DNA of 64,000 nt from UBA4416 sp036676295 (lineage in GTDB: Bacteria; Bacteroidota; Bacteroidia; B-17B0; Aurantibacillaceae), in contig JAKFDE010000027.1 of assembly GCA_036676295.1 (NCBI GenBank), forward strand, positions 186,001 through 250,000, read 5' to 3'. The position numbers and the translations under genes are program-made. Below are positions 42,373-52,604 of this stretch, one piece after another (position 1 is the first letter of the stretch; each line of letters starts with the position of its first letter). Under the pieces are notes generated by a model, which worked only from the letters and a program-made list of their open reading frames with translations, had not been told where the DNA came from and did no database searches.

Positions 42373-44001
42373 ATGGATTTAGAATTCAATAAAAATGATG
42401 ATAAAATGCGTTTGCTTATTTCGCAAATGGAGCAACGCTTAAATAAAGTTTACGAAGGCGGTGGTAAAAAACGCATGGATAAATTACACGAACAGGGTAA
42501 AATGACTGCTCGTGAACGTATTGATTTTTTATTAGATAAAGACACGCCTCGTTTTGAAATGGGGGCTTTTGTTGGTTACGAAATGTACAAAGAACATGGC
42601 GGTTGTCCTAGTGGCGGAGTAGTTATTGTTATTGGTTATGTAAGCGGCAAACAATGTATTGTTGTTGCTAATGATGCTACCGTAAAAGCCGGGGCCTGGT
42701 TTCCTATTACCGCTAAAAAGAATTTACGTGCGCAAGAAATTGCCATGGAAAACAGATTACCCATTATTTATTTAGTGGATAGTGCCGGTGTGTACTTACC
42801 AATGCAAGATGAGATCTTCCCAGACAAAGAACACTTCGGTCGCATCTTTAGAAATAATGCAGTAATGAGCGGAATGGGCATTTTACAAGTATCTGCCGTA
42901 ATGGGCAGTTGCGTTGCCGGTGGCGCTTATTTACCAATCATGAGTGATGAAGCCATGATCGTTGATAAAACAGGCTCTATCTTCTTAGCAGGTTCGTATT
43001 TAGTAAAAGCTGCTATTGGTGAAAATATTGATAATGAAACTTTAGGTGGCGCAACCACTCATTGCGAAGTGAGTGGTGTTACAGATTATAAATGCAAGGA
43101 TGATGCAGATTGTTTAACCCGCATTCGTAATATTATGAGCAAGGTTGGCGATTATGACAAAGCGGGCTTTAATCGTGAAACGCCTGTTTTACCTAAAAAA
43201 GATCCAAAAGAAATTTACGGTATCATTCCTGATATCAGAGATAAACAATATGACATGCACGAAGTGATCGAACGTTTAGTAGATGGCGGCGTACATGAAG
43301 AATACAAAGAATTATACGGCCAATCTATTATTTGTACTTATGCACGCATTGATGGTTGGGCTGTTGGAATTGTAGCTAACCAACGTAAAGTGGTTAAAAG
43401 CAAAAAAGGCGAAATGCAATTTGGTGGCGTCATTTATAGTGATAGCGCTGATAAAGCAGCGCGTTTCATTATGAACTGCAACCAAAAGAAAATCCCTTTA
43501 GTGTTTTTACAGGATGCAACCGGTTTTATGGTAGGCTCCCGTAGCGAACAAGGTGGTATTATTAAAGACGGAGCAAAACTAGTGAATGCCATGGCTAACT
43601 CAGTGGTTCCTAAATTCACTATTATTTTAGGTAACAGTTATGGTGCTGCAAATTATGCCATGTGTGGTAAAGCTTACGACCCACGATTAATAGTTGGTTG
43701 GCCAACTGCACAAGTTGCCGTAATGGGTGGCGCGCAAGCTGCTAAAGTATTAGTACAAATTGAAGTAGCCAGCTTAAGTGCCAAAGGCGAAGAAATTACA
43801 CCAGAAAAAGAAGCTGAATTATTTAATAAGATCAAAGACCGTTACGATCAACAAACTTCACCATATTATGCAGCTTCACGTTTATGGTTAGATGCTATTA
43901 TTGATCCGCTAGATACCCGTAAGGTGATCAGCATGGGTATTGAAATGGCTAACCACTCTCCTATTACAAAAGCATATAATGTTGGCGTTTTACAAACTTA
44001 A
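42373..44001 (+). CDS. Acyl-CoA carboxylase beta subunit (carboxyltransferase)
   Basis: A 542-residue biotin-dependent carboxyltransferase subunit of the PCC/MCC class. It transfers carboxyl from carboxybiotin to an acyl-CoA such as propionyl- or methylcrotonyl-CoA. The N-terminal half has GKMTARERIDFLLDKDTPRFE; the C-terminal half has FLQDATGFMVGSRSEQGGIIKDGAK and GNSYGAANYAMCGKAYDPRL. The start used is ATG at 42373 (MDLEFNKND), the usual family start; the ATG at 42349 adds eight hydrophobic residues and is unlikely. The biotin and biotin carboxylase subunits are not adjacent. The PRTase gene follows after 18 nt. Confidence 0.92.
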   Translation: MDLEFNKNDDKMRLLISQMEQRLNKVYEGGGKKRMDKLHEQGKMTARERIDFLLDKDTPRFEMGAFVGYEMYKEHGGCPSGGVVIVIGYVSGKQCIVVANDATVKAGAWFPITAKKNLRAQEIAMENRLPIIYLVDSAGVYLPMQDEIFPDKEHFGRIFRNNAVMSGMGILQVSAVMGSCVAGGAYLPIMSDEAMIVDKTGSIFLAGSYLVKAAIGENIDNETLGGATTHCEVSGVTDYKCKDDADCLTRIRNIMSKVGDYDKAGFNRETPVLPKKDPKEIYGIIPDIRDKQYDMHEVIERLVDGGVHEEYKELYGQSIICTYARIDGWAVGIVANQRKVVKSKKGEMQFGGVIYSDSADKAARFIMNCNQKKIPLVFLQDATGFMVGSRSEQGGIIKDGAKLVNAMANSVVPKFTIILGNSYGAANYAMCGKAYDPRLIVGWPTAQVAVMGGAQAAKVLVQIEVASLSAKGEEITPEKEAELFNKIKDRYDQQTSPYYAASRLWLDAIIDPLDTRKVISMGIEMANHSPITKAYNVGVLQT

Positions 44002-44019
44002 TTTTTAGATATTATTCGC

Positions 44020-44523
44020 ATGCAAAAAACCAAAATATTAGATTCAGTTCAGATCGAACAAAAATTAAACCGCATGGCTTATGAGGTTTATGAAAATAAT
44101 TTTAAAGAAAAAGAATTATTGATCGTAGGGATAGAAGGCAATGGTTACAAGGTAGCAGAAAGGATTGCTATTATACTAAACTCCATTTCGAGCATTAAAA
44201 CTAAAGTTGGTAAAATAAAGATCGACAAAGAAAATCCCTGGTCGTTTGAACCTAAAATTGATTTCTCTGAAAAAGATTTTGAAAACAAATCGGTGATCTT
44301 AGTTGATGATGTTTTAAATAGCGGAAAGACTTTGATTTATGCCGTAAAATTATTTTTGAATAAACCTGTGAAACAATTAAACACCTTGGTGTTGGTTGAC
44401 AGAAGCCATACACGCTTTCCGGTAAAAGCTGATTTTGTTGGACTATCATTATCCACCACCATGCAGGAACGAATCGATACTGATTTTTCTAAAAAGGGAA
44501 AAGAAGCCGTTTACTTAATTTAA
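44020..44523 (+). CDS. PyrR-like phosphoribosyltransferase
   Basis: A 167-residue type I PRTase. The PRPP loop is SVILVDDVLNSGKTLIYAV (residues about 90-108), with the flexible loop before it and LNTLVLVDRSHTRFPVKADFVG after it. This wording fits PyrR, the bifunctional pyr regulator and uracil PRTase, or its non-regulatory homologues. No pyr genes are near, so a regulatory role is not supported by context. A perfect terminator follows. Confidence 0.8.
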   Translation: MQKTKILDSVQIEQKLNRMAYEVYENNFKEKELLIVGIEGNGYKVAERIAIILNSISSIKTKVGKIKIDKENPWSFEPKIDFSEKDFENKSVILVDDVLNSGKTLIYAVKLFLNKPVKQLNTLVLVDRSHTRFPVKADFVGLSLSTTMQERIDTDFSKKGKEAVYLI

Positions 44524-44553
44524 AAAAACGTCCGCTGTTTAGCGGACGTTTTT
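44524..44553. terminator. Bidirectional rho-independent terminator
   Basis: AAAAACGTCCGCT (44524-44536) and AGCGGACGTTTTT (44541-44553) are exact reverse complements around GTTT. It overlaps the end of the PRTase gene and ends the convergent giant gene. Confidence 0.92.
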
Positions 44554-44561
44554 TTTATCTG

Positions 44562-47500
44562 TTATTTAATAACGGTAACATGTCCAACATAACTATGGAA
44601 CTTACCAAGCACATCTTTGATCTTCACTTTCCAAACGTAAACATCAATTTTCACATCAAGTTGTGCTCCTTTCACACTTCCATCCCAACCTTTATGAATA
44701 TCATCTGTTTGAAAGATCTTTTCACCCCAACGATCAAAAATAAGTAACTCAAATGTTTCAATACCTATTCCATAACCTGTAAACACATCATTAATTCCAT
44801 CTGTATTTCCAGGCGTAAAGGCATTTGGAATATAGAAAGTGAATTCCGGTTTAATTTCTACCATAACGTGTGAGGTGTCCTTACAACCATATTGATTGGT
44901 AACGATCAATGTTGTATAATAAGAACCGGCATCATCACTATTATAAGTATGGTAAGGGTTTAATGTAACAGAATCTTTTGAAGTATTATCTCCGAAATTC
45001 CAATTCCATTTAGTAAAATCCTGAGACTGGTTTTCAAAATACACGATCGGTGTTAATATTGATTCAGGGTTGGGATTTACAACAAATTGCGCAATGGGTT
45101 TTGGATAAACCATAATAAACGCAGGTTTAGTAAGTGAATCTGTACAACCTTTATCTGTTGTTACAATTAATTTCACATCAAATGTGTTTAATTGGCTACT
45201 GGATGAGTTTGTATAACAATGTGCTTGATTACCATTACCTGATGACTGAACCATTGTTCCATCACCAAAAATCCATTGCCAACTATTGTTTATAGCAGGG
45301 CCGGTAACAGGTAATGTCGCATCAGTAAAAGTCACACAATGTGTTGGGCAACCACTTGGTACATTAACTGTAAATTGAGGGCTAGGCAAATAATCAACAT
45401 TTACAAAAACAGTAGATGTATCTCTACAACCATTGGTTGTTTGAGCTATAACCGAAACTGTTTGTTGACCTGCAGCAGGAAAAATGAATCCAACGGTTTG
45501 ACCATTACCTTCGATCGTAGAAATAAAATTATTAAAATCCCAATTCCAATTGGCATTATTTACAATGCCACTTCCGGGTAAAGTAGTAGCTGTAAATGTC
45601 ATCGCTTTTTTATCACAAGCTGCTGAATTTGAAATAGTGAAAATTGGCTTTTTATAAACTTCTACTTGCTTTACTATTGTTGCCTGACAACCTTTATTAG
45701 AAGTAACCGTTAATGTAGTATTAAATGTAGTGGCTATACCAAATGTATGAGAGGATACGGCTCCTGTGCCCACTCCACCATCTCCATATGACCAAGTATA
45801 CGCAGTATTTGTTCCAACAGCAATTGTACTAGCAGAAGCGTCATAAGTATTTGGTTGAGCGTTGATACATTTATTGACAAACGTAAAATTTGGAACAGGA
45901 ATAGGATTTGTCCAAACTGTAATTGTATTTGTTACGCTACTGCATGTTAATCCTACAGTAGGAGTTGTAGAAACAGTATAACTTACATTATTGTTTCCAA
46001 CAGACGGAAACGTGAAACTTGGATTTGAAACTCCGGTAACATCAACTGTTCCATTGTTTTGAAAATCCCAACTATAACCTGTTAATGCGTTTCCATTGCC
46101 ATTACTGGCATCAAGCATCTGACTAAAAGATCCTAAGCAAACAGAATCTGCTGTGAAAGAAGCAGTTGGAACAGCATACACATTTACTGTTTTCACAATC
46201 TGATCAACACAATCGTGAGATGTAGTGGCTGTTAAAGTAACATTATATACCGCATTAGCATTAGTGCCTAAATTATACGTATGACTAGGATTAATTGCAT
46301 TTGACAAAGCAGAACCATCATCAAAATCCCAGGAATAGCCAGGCGCTCCACCAAGATTAGCATTTGTAGTAACATTGGTTAAGTTAGTGAATGTTGTAGC
46401 GGTACCATAACAAACATTGTCCGGAGAAAAATCAGGAATAGCATGTCCCCAAACATCAATAGCTAATAACATAGTGTCTTTACACGTATTTACATCCGTT
46501 ACAATTAAAGATGTTGTAAATGTTCCAGAGCTACTGTAGATGTTAGTTGGAGCATTGGTAGTGTTATCTACCGAATTATTATTTGTAAAATCCCACGCCC
46601 AGTTTGTAATAGAACCTGTTGGTGTTGACAGATCAGTAAAAGTTGTAGCAGTTGATTGACAAACGGCTGTGGCGCTAAAATTAGCTACCGGTTGAGAATA
46701 AATTTGAACTGTTTGAGTGATGCTGGCTGTACAAGTTGTATTAGCACTTATATTTAACGTAATTGTTTTTACACCGCTTGTATTATAATTTAATAACGGC
46801 GGATTTTGATTAGCGCTAGTTAACGGATTGGCACCTGTTCCAAAACTCCAGGTATAATTAGTGATGTTATCAGGAAGCGGAATGTTAGAAATATTATTTA
46901 ATGAAACATTAGCATTTACACAGGCATTAACAGGAGTAAACGATGCTGTTGGAAGTGCGTTCACAGTAATATTAATTATTGAACTATCCCTGCATCCATT
47001 ATTGGATGTCGCTTTCAGTTCAACCGTATAATTCCCGGAATTAGTATAAGTATTCGTCGGGCTTTGAGTCGTATTATCAGATACACCGTTGTTATCAAAA
47101 TCCCAGGCCCAGGCCGCAATATTATCAGGAGCAGCAATTGAAGATGTGTTTGTAAACGTTGTTATAGAATTCAAACAAACATCATTTGCAGCTATTGCAA
47201 TAATAGGATTTGGATAAATAGTAATTGTCTTTGTTACTGAATCGCGGCATTGTTGATTATTAACAACTAATAATGAAACCGAATATGTATTTGGTGCCGT
47301 AAATGTGTGAGTAGCATTACCAATAGTTGTTGATGTATTTCCGTCTCCAAAATTCCAGGCATGAGATGTAAAGACAGCAGGAACAGGAGCTGTAGAGGCA
47401 TTGGTAAAATTTGTTGCTGCTCCCATGCAGGAATTAGTTAAAGTAAAATCAGCATTAGGTTGAGGCTTAATAACCAATGGTAAAATAAACGGAGCAGGAC

Positions 47501-49187
47501 AACCATTATCTGCTATTAACGAAACACTATAATTATTGGCAGCCGTGTAAGTATGTACAGGATTAGTTGCGGTTGAAGTTGTAAAAGTTGGTGAGCCATC
47601 GCCAAAATCCCATATATATTGAAAAATACCTGTACCTGAAGAGGCATTGGTAAAAGTATTAGGTGCGCCTAAACAAACCGGACTGGACACAAAACTTGAA
47701 GTTGCTGCAGATGGTGCTCCGGGTAAATTAATAGTTTGAGAATAAGCACATGGCACTTGTGGGAAACTATAAAAGGTTGTCATGTTTACCACATAAGTAC
47801 CGCCAACATTTACAACAGCTGTTTGCGTGTTTGTACCCGACACAACGCTTGGTCCCGACCAAGTATAAGTTGCTGCACCCGGAGGTGCTGTTAAAGTTGT
47901 TGTTTGACCATTACAAACTACCGGTAATGAACTAACAATAGGAATAGGAGAGCATAAACATTGAATGTATGCGTAACCAAAATGTCCACCTAAAGCACAA
48001 TCTGAAGTTGTGAATTCAATAGTTACATTTTGTCCAACATAAGCACCCAGAGGAACAGTTACCGTTGACCAATTTTTATATAAATAAGAACCTGCACTTT
48101 GAAAGCCACCAATACTAGGTGCACTGATCGCATCCACATCGTAAGTAGCACAATCAATTAAATTATTACTTTGATCATACATTCTTATTTTAAAATAAGG
48201 TTGATCTGATACAGTGTGACCTGCCCCAGGATCTTCAATAACAACAGCATATTGATAAACGAAGTTTGGATTACCTGCACCTACCATAAATGTTTGACGA
48301 ATACGTTGTGCTTTATACTGGTTGATTGTAGAGTTACCTAATCTTACGGAATTACCACCGCCTGGTGGAACAACAGAGATAGGCACCAATGGATCTGTAC
48401 CACCTGTCATAATTGTATGTACTCCTGCACCGGCAGAATTAGCCGCAGAGTTAACCGGGCCTGAATTAGCAGTACCGGTTACAGCAGGATTATTAATATT
48501 AGCGGTAATCGCAACAGTACTTAATACTGCTGCAGAACATGATCCAAATAAAATAGGACAACACTCCTGAGTGGCAGCATTATAAGTTTCAAAAATACCG
48601 CAATCATTTTGCACTTCATAACCTACAACTGCTGATATCTGATTTCCTGAACCTGTTCCCCAACTACATTGCCAACCATTTACCGTTCCATCTGCAAAAT
48701 CAACATTGGTACAGGCAGCAGCAACCCTAGGATAATACCCCGTGTTTTCTTCATATGCCTGACGTAATTCCAGATCTCTATCAAAAAGTGAATTAACAAA
48801 AGATGTATTGTGAATTTTAGAAACTACATTCTCAAACAATTCATAACATAAGTCGCGCAAAGCAACTTCAGAAAGATCTGTTTTAGCAATCGCTACACTT
48901 TTTAATTGTTTTGCTTCATGATTTAATAATAAGGAATATGCTTTGTCAAAAGAAACTTTTGAGTTACTGTATTTTAGTTTCTCCTCAGCTAATTTTTCTG
49001 TTGCATTTAAAACAACAGTCTTTAATTTATTCTCCGTAAAATACTGATTGAGGAAATGTAATTTCGAGTGGCTATCAGGCGTTTCATGTATTTGCAACTC
49101 TTCATTTGTATGAAAAATATTTTTATGATCTTGGGAATGCAATAATGAAACACAAAATGTAAAAATTAACAATAGTGATTTTTTCAT
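44562..49187 (-). CDS. Giant surface protein with 11 PKD repeats and T9SS type B domain
   Basis: A 1541-residue secreted protein. The signal peptide is residues 1-18 (MKKSLLLIFTFCVSLLHS), followed by an N-terminal region of about 470 residues with a lectin- or CUB-like beta domain (DFADGTVNGWQCSWG). Eleven PKD-like repeats of about 85-95 residues run from about 495 to 1450, with the hallmark WDFGDGS in variants (WNFGDGN, WDFDNNG). Ten of the eleven carry one Cys at the start and one near the end (e.g. SPVCLGAP and NGCPAP). The CHU_C domain at the end (FTFYIPNAFTPGNTDGINDVF, FDRWGEKIFQTDD, HKGWDGSVKG) is the type B sorting signal. Likely an adhesin. Confidence 0.9.
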   Translation of the reverse strand: MKKSLLLIFTFCVSLLHSQDHKNIFHTNEELQIHETPDSHSKLHFLNQYFTENKLKTVVLNATEKLAEEKLKYSNSKVSFDKAYSLLLNHEAKQLKSVAIAKTDLSEVALRDLCYELFENVVSKIHNTSFVNSLFDRDLELRQAYEENTGYYPRVAAACTNVDFADGTVNGWQCSWGTGSGNQISAVVGYEVQNDCGIFETYNAATQECCPILFGSCSAAVLSTVAITANINNPAVTGTANSGPVNSAANSAGAGVHTIMTGGTDPLVPISVVPPGGGNSVRLGNSTINQYKAQRIRQTFMVGAGNPNFVYQYAVVIEDPGAGHTVSDQPYFKIRMYDQSNNLIDCATYDVDAISAPSIGGFQSAGSYLYKNWSTVTVPLGAYVGQNVTIEFTTSDCALGGHFGYAYIQCLCSPIPIVSSLPVVCNGQTTTLTAPPGAATYTWSGPSVVSGTNTQTAVVNVGGTYVVNMTTFYSFPQVPCAYSQTINLPGAPSAATSSFVSSPVCLGAPNTFTNASSGTGIFQYIWDFGDGSPTFTTSTATNPVHTYTAANNYSVSLIADNGCPAPFILPLVIKPQPNADFTLTNSCMGAATNFTNASTAPVPAVFTSHAWNFGDGNTSTTIGNATHTFTAPNTYSVSLLVVNNQQCRDSVTKTITIYPNPIIAIAANDVCLNSITTFTNTSSIAAPDNIAAWAWDFDNNGVSDNTTQSPTNTYTNSGNYTVELKATSNNGCRDSSIINITVNALPTASFTPVNACVNANVSLNNISNIPLPDNITNYTWSFGTGANPLTSANQNPPLLNYNTSGVKTITLNISANTTCTASITQTVQIYSQPVANFSATAVCQSTATTFTDLSTPTGSITNWAWDFTNNNSVDNTTNAPTNIYSSSGTFTTSLIVTDVNTCKDTMLLAIDVWGHAIPDFSPDNVCYGTATTFTNLTNVTTNANLGGAPGYSWDFDDGSALSNAINPSHTYNLGTNANAVYNVTLTATTSHDCVDQIVKTVNVYAVPTASFTADSVCLGSFSQMLDASNGNGNALTGYSWDFQNNGTVDVTGVSNPSFTFPSVGNNNVSYTVSTTPTVGLTCSSVTNTITVWTNPIPVPNFTFVNKCINAQPNTYDASASTIAVGTNTAYTWSYGDGGVGTGAVSSHTFGIATTFNTTLTVTSNKGCQATIVKQVEVYKKPIFTISNSAACDKKAMTFTATTLPGSGIVNNANWNWDFNNFISTIEGNGQTVGFIFPAAGQQTVSVIAQTTNGCRDTSTVFVNVDYLPSPQFTVNVPSGCPTHCVTFTDATLPVTGPAINNSWQWIFGDGTMVQSSGNGNQAHCYTNSSSSQLNTFDVKLIVTTDKGCTDSLTKPAFIMVYPKPIAQFVVNPNPESILTPIVYFENQSQDFTKWNWNFGDNTSKDSVTLNPYHTYNSDDAGSYYTTLIVTNQYGCKDTSHVMVEIKPEFTFYIPNAFTPGNTDGINDVFTGYGIGIETFELLIFDRWGEKIFQTDDIHKGWDGSVKGAQLDVKIDVYVWKVKIKDVLGKFHSYVGHVTVIK

Positions 49188-49394
49188 AGAATTGTTTTTT
49201 AGCTTTACAATAATATAACAATTTTAGCCAAAAACACAATTATTCAATCGAAAAAAGATACGATTAACTCATTGATAATCAGATTTAAAAAACGAAAAAA
49301 TCTTTGATTTTTTTACAATTTTGCTAGCCAGGTTTTAGCTAAAAAAAGATGCCATTAATACATTTTATTAATAGAAAAGAGAAAACTAAATCAA

Positions 49395-51287
49395 TTAAGG
49401 CTGAGTGAATATCCTTTTCCAAATAGCCAAAGAATATAATCGAAATAAGAATGAAGGTTTAGTAATTCTTAGTTTTTCGAAATTTTTACTCAAAAAATCA
49501 TGGTCTATAAAATCTAATTCGGCAAATATGCTATCTAAGATTTCACTTTTATAAGATAACAACCACGAATTTAATGGCGCCTCAAATCCAATTTTGTCTC
49601 TTCTATTGTAAATCGGAGTAGGAATATAGGATTTAGTTGCCTCTCGAAGTAAGTACTTTGAAACACCGTTTTGAATTTTTCTTTTTCCTTCGATCGAAAA
49701 AGCAAGATCTACCAACTCAACATCATCCGCAAAAGGCACACGGCTCTCTATTCCAAATGCCATACTACAGCGGTCTTCACACTTTAAAAACGATTTTAAT
49801 TTTCCGTTATAATCTTTTTTTAATTCTTCATTTAAATTATTTGAAAACGGATAATGTGTGCTTTTTCCAAATTGCTTTTTGGTATCGATAAAATAATCAG
49901 AATAATTCGCACTTAAGTTAAATGTATCTTTTAACAGCTGCTTAAAAAACAACTGATAAGGTTTATAAATAGTTGCTTCTGACTCTTTGATCTCCTTAAA
50001 TGGAAAGACTGAATGCTCTCTCCAATACGATACGTAATGATGTGCATATCCTCCGAACAATTCATCGGCTCCCTGCCCATCCAATACTACTTTAATGTTG
50101 TTTTCGGCCGCCAACTTCATTACGCGATGCTGAGAATAAGTACTTGTACTCCACACCGGCAGATCCTGCGAGTAATTCAACGTTTCAATGTCTCTAAAAA
50201 ACTCATCAGCTGTTGGACTCACCGTTTTCCAATTACCGTTTACCGAATCAGACATTAATTTAGCATAATTACTTTCATCAAACTTTTCGTTTGGAAAAAC
50301 CGCAGTAAATAATTTTAAATTTTGATCAGGTTGTAAATATTTGATAACACCCGCTATAATTGAACTATCCAAGCCACCGCTCAAACATGAACCTATTTCT
50401 ACATCGCTACGCAAACGTAGTTTAATAGAATTAACTACTTTTTCTTCAACCAGATCAATCATTTCTGATTCACTTTTGTAAGAACTAATTTTTAAAGAAA
50501 TAGAATGATACTGCTTTATATTGAATTGATGTGTTTTCAGATCATACAGAAAATAGTGCGAAGGTTTTAATTCATTAATCCCTTTAAACAAACTCTGTTC
50601 ATCAGTTTCCAAATTGGCATTCACTAAAAAATCAAACTGTTGTTGTTCGTTGATCTCAAATTTTATCAAACCTGATTTAATGAAAGCTTTGTACTCACTG
50701 GCAAAGGCAAATACATTATTAGTATTGATATAATAAAAAGGCTTCACTCCTACTCTGTCTCTGGCGCAAAACACCTGATTGTTTTTTGTATCTAACAAGG
50801 CAAACGCAAACATGCCATTAAATCGAGTTAAACAATTTGTTCCCCACTCTTTGTAGGCAGCCACCACAACTTCTGTGTCTGTTTGTGTCACAAACACGTA
50901 TCCCTTTTGTTTTAACTCTTCTCTTAATTCAATATAATTATAAACCTCTCCGTTAAATGTGATCCAGTAATCACCTGATGTATCACACATAGGTTGATGA
51001 CCAGATTCAGACAGATCGATAATAGACAAACGACGGTGTGCCAAAGCCACATTATAATCAGAACCAATATTATTTAAAGCAACAGCTGGATTAAATTTAA
51101 ACTGTTTACTTTCTTTATTTACCTGAGGTGTTTCATTTGAATAAGCCGGAGTAATAGCTGATTCAGAAAAAAAAGCAAAACCCTCTCCGTCAGGTCCTCT
51201 GTGTTTAATCGTTTGGCTCATGGCAAAAACAGTATCTTTTACAGAAACTAAATTTGTTTTAGAAATGAGACCTGCTATACCGCACAT
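49395..51287 (-). CDS. asnB: Asparagine-synthetase-type amidotransferase
   Basis: A 630-residue glutamine-dependent asparagine synthase family protein. Cys2 in MCGIAGLI is the glutaminase nucleophile; RLSIIDLS and NGEVYNYIEL complete the Ntn domain. The synthetase half has SCLSGGLDSSIIAGVI (PP-loop near 300). An insert of about 40 residues separates GPDGEGFAFF from the HRRLSI motif, so the protein is longer than AsnB of about 554. It is the last gene of a three-gene unit after two deacetylase-like genes (2 nt spacing). In that context it may amidate an envelope glycan rather than make asparagine. Confidence 0.85.
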   Translation of the reverse strand: MCGIAGLISKTNLVSVKDTVFAMSQTIKHRGPDGEGFAFFSESAITPAYSNETPQVNKESKQFKFNPAVALNNIGSDYNVALAHRRLSIIDLSESGHQPMCDTSGDYWITFNGEVYNYIELREELKQKGYVFVTQTDTEVVVAAYKEWGTNCLTRFNGMFAFALLDTKNNQVFCARDRVGVKPFYYINTNNVFAFASEYKAFIKSGLIKFEINEQQQFDFLVNANLETDEQSLFKGINELKPSHYFLYDLKTHQFNIKQYHSISLKISSYKSESEMIDLVEEKVVNSIKLRLRSDVEIGSCLSGGLDSSIIAGVIKYLQPDQNLKLFTAVFPNEKFDESNYAKLMSDSVNGNWKTVSPTADEFFRDIETLNYSQDLPVWSTSTYSQHRVMKLAAENNIKVVLDGQGADELFGGYAHHYVSYWREHSVFPFKEIKESEATIYKPYQLFFKQLLKDTFNLSANYSDYFIDTKKQFGKSTHYPFSNNLNEELKKDYNGKLKSFLKCEDRCSMAFGIESRVPFADDVELVDLAFSIEGKRKIQNGVSKYLLREATKSYIPTPIYNRRDKIGFEAPLNSWLLSYKSEILDSIFAELDFIDHDFLSKNFEKLRITKPSFLFRLYSLAIWKRIFTQP

Positions 51288-51289
51288 AA

Positions 51290-52597
51290 TTAGTTATTGG
51301 TTTTAGAATTTTGAAGCATTTTTTTATACAACTCAATCCATTTTTCTTGTCCTTTCATAAAACTATCATTATGAAAGATAGAAACAAATTCACCATTAAA
51401 TTGTTTGACTTCGTTTAATAACTGATTGACAACCACCTCAGCATTAGCTACCGTTAGTTTATTATAATCTCTCAAAACGCCTTCCATCAAAGTACTTGGA
51501 TGAATGGTTAAATGAGTTGCATCGTTCTTTTCCAGATCAAACCATTTGTAAGGTGTACACAATCCTGTTCTGAAACCACATTGCGAAGCGTAGATCATCG
51601 TATAATCATCTGTAATTCCCGCTTTTATAAATGCCCTATACGTCTCAGGAAATTTCACTCTCAAAAAATGGCAACGAGCTGAAGTCACTTTCTTTTCAAT
51701 AATTTCTTCTAATCGTTTCTTTTCAAGATCAATTTTATCCTGATCAGAATACGATTCATAAGATGGATGCAAACCTAATGTATGTTGAACAGATAAAGAC
51801 TTCAACAAATCCCGAAACCCTTTATTTTTATAATGAGGATTTTTATCAAACTGAGAGTAATCACCAAGTAACACAAAATATTGCAAAGCTGTTTGCGTTT
51901 CTTGACTCATCGCATTAATCAGATCAAAGGTATTGTAAGGATCTTTTTTATCTTGTATATTACTGGCTATTCGACTGAATGTATTTGTAAATTGCAGTGT
52001 AAACACATCTTTTACAAAACCTGCAACGTTTCTTTTTAAACCTTTATGAGCGTAAGCAAAGGCATTATCAATATCTATCGTCGATAAAAAATTAAACGTT
52101 CGTGTTTTAAATTCTAATGCCGAGAAATTTGTTTTTAATTTTTGTCCAAGATCTCCAATTAAATAATTTAAAAATGGTTTGCTTAAAAACTGATATTCAA
52201 ACGCTAAACTATTTTCTGCTTTAAAGCGTTTATGGGTATCAAGCTGTGAGGCGCCATATTCCTCATAACGTGTGGCAAAATAAAATACCGTTGCAAAAAT
52301 ATCGTAAGGCAACATTGAATTGGAATCTGTTGGAAAGAAAACTGGAAACTCCAAATACGTTCCATTAGCTTCAGGGAGCTCTGTTGTCATACCTTCTTCG
52401 AATAATAGAGAAGAAGATCGAATGAACAACCCGCTATCTAATTGAGATGGTGCATAGGCTATTTTTGGTAGTGTGGATAGATTAAATTGTTGTAAGTCAT
52501 CCGTTAATTGAAACTGAACATTGAGTACTGTATTAAACACAAGATCCATTGCATAAGCAACGCGTGGTGTAAGTGTATGTGTATAAACTAAAATCAA
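51290..52597 (-). CDS. Polysaccharide-deacetylase-like protein (paralogue A)
   Basis: A 435-residue protein without signal peptide. It begins MILVYTHTLTPRVAYAMDLVFNTV and has STIDIDNAFAYAHKG near residue 170, LGLHPSYES, and VSIFHNDSF near 412. This resembles a divergent NodB-type deacetylase with TIDIDNA in place of the usual TFDDG and with later His residues as metal ligands. The neighbour 7 nt upstream is its paralogue. The assignment to deacetylase is from motif layout and known Bacteroidota annotation, not from catalytic proof. The length is normal for this subfamily. Confidence 0.75.
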   Translation of the reverse strand: MILVYTHTLTPRVAYAMDLVFNTVLNVQFQLTDDLQQFNLSTLPKIAYAPSQLDSGLFIRSSSLLFEEGMTTELPEANGTYLEFPVFFPTDSNSMLPYDIFATVFYFATRYEEYGASQLDTHKRFKAENSLAFEYQFLSKPFLNYLIGDLGQKLKTNFSALEFKTRTFNFLSTIDIDNAFAYAHKGLKRNVAGFVKDVFTLQFTNTFSRIASNIQDKKDPYNTFDLINAMSQETQTALQYFVLLGDYSQFDKNPHYKNKGFRDLLKSLSVQHTLGLHPSYESYSDQDKIDLEKKRLEEIIEKKVTSARCHFLRVKFPETYRAFIKAGITDDYTMIYASQCGFRTGLCTPYKWFDLEKNDATHLTIHPSTLMEGVLRDYNKLTVANAEVVVNQLLNEVKQFNGEFVSIFHNDSFMKGQEKWIELYKKMLQNSKTNN

Positions 52598-52604
52598 ATT
52601 ATTA

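Noticed and set aside
44020..44523. PyrR-mediated attenuation of a pyr operon
   Set aside because: No pyrimidine genes are adjacent, and no anti-terminator leader is visible upstream.
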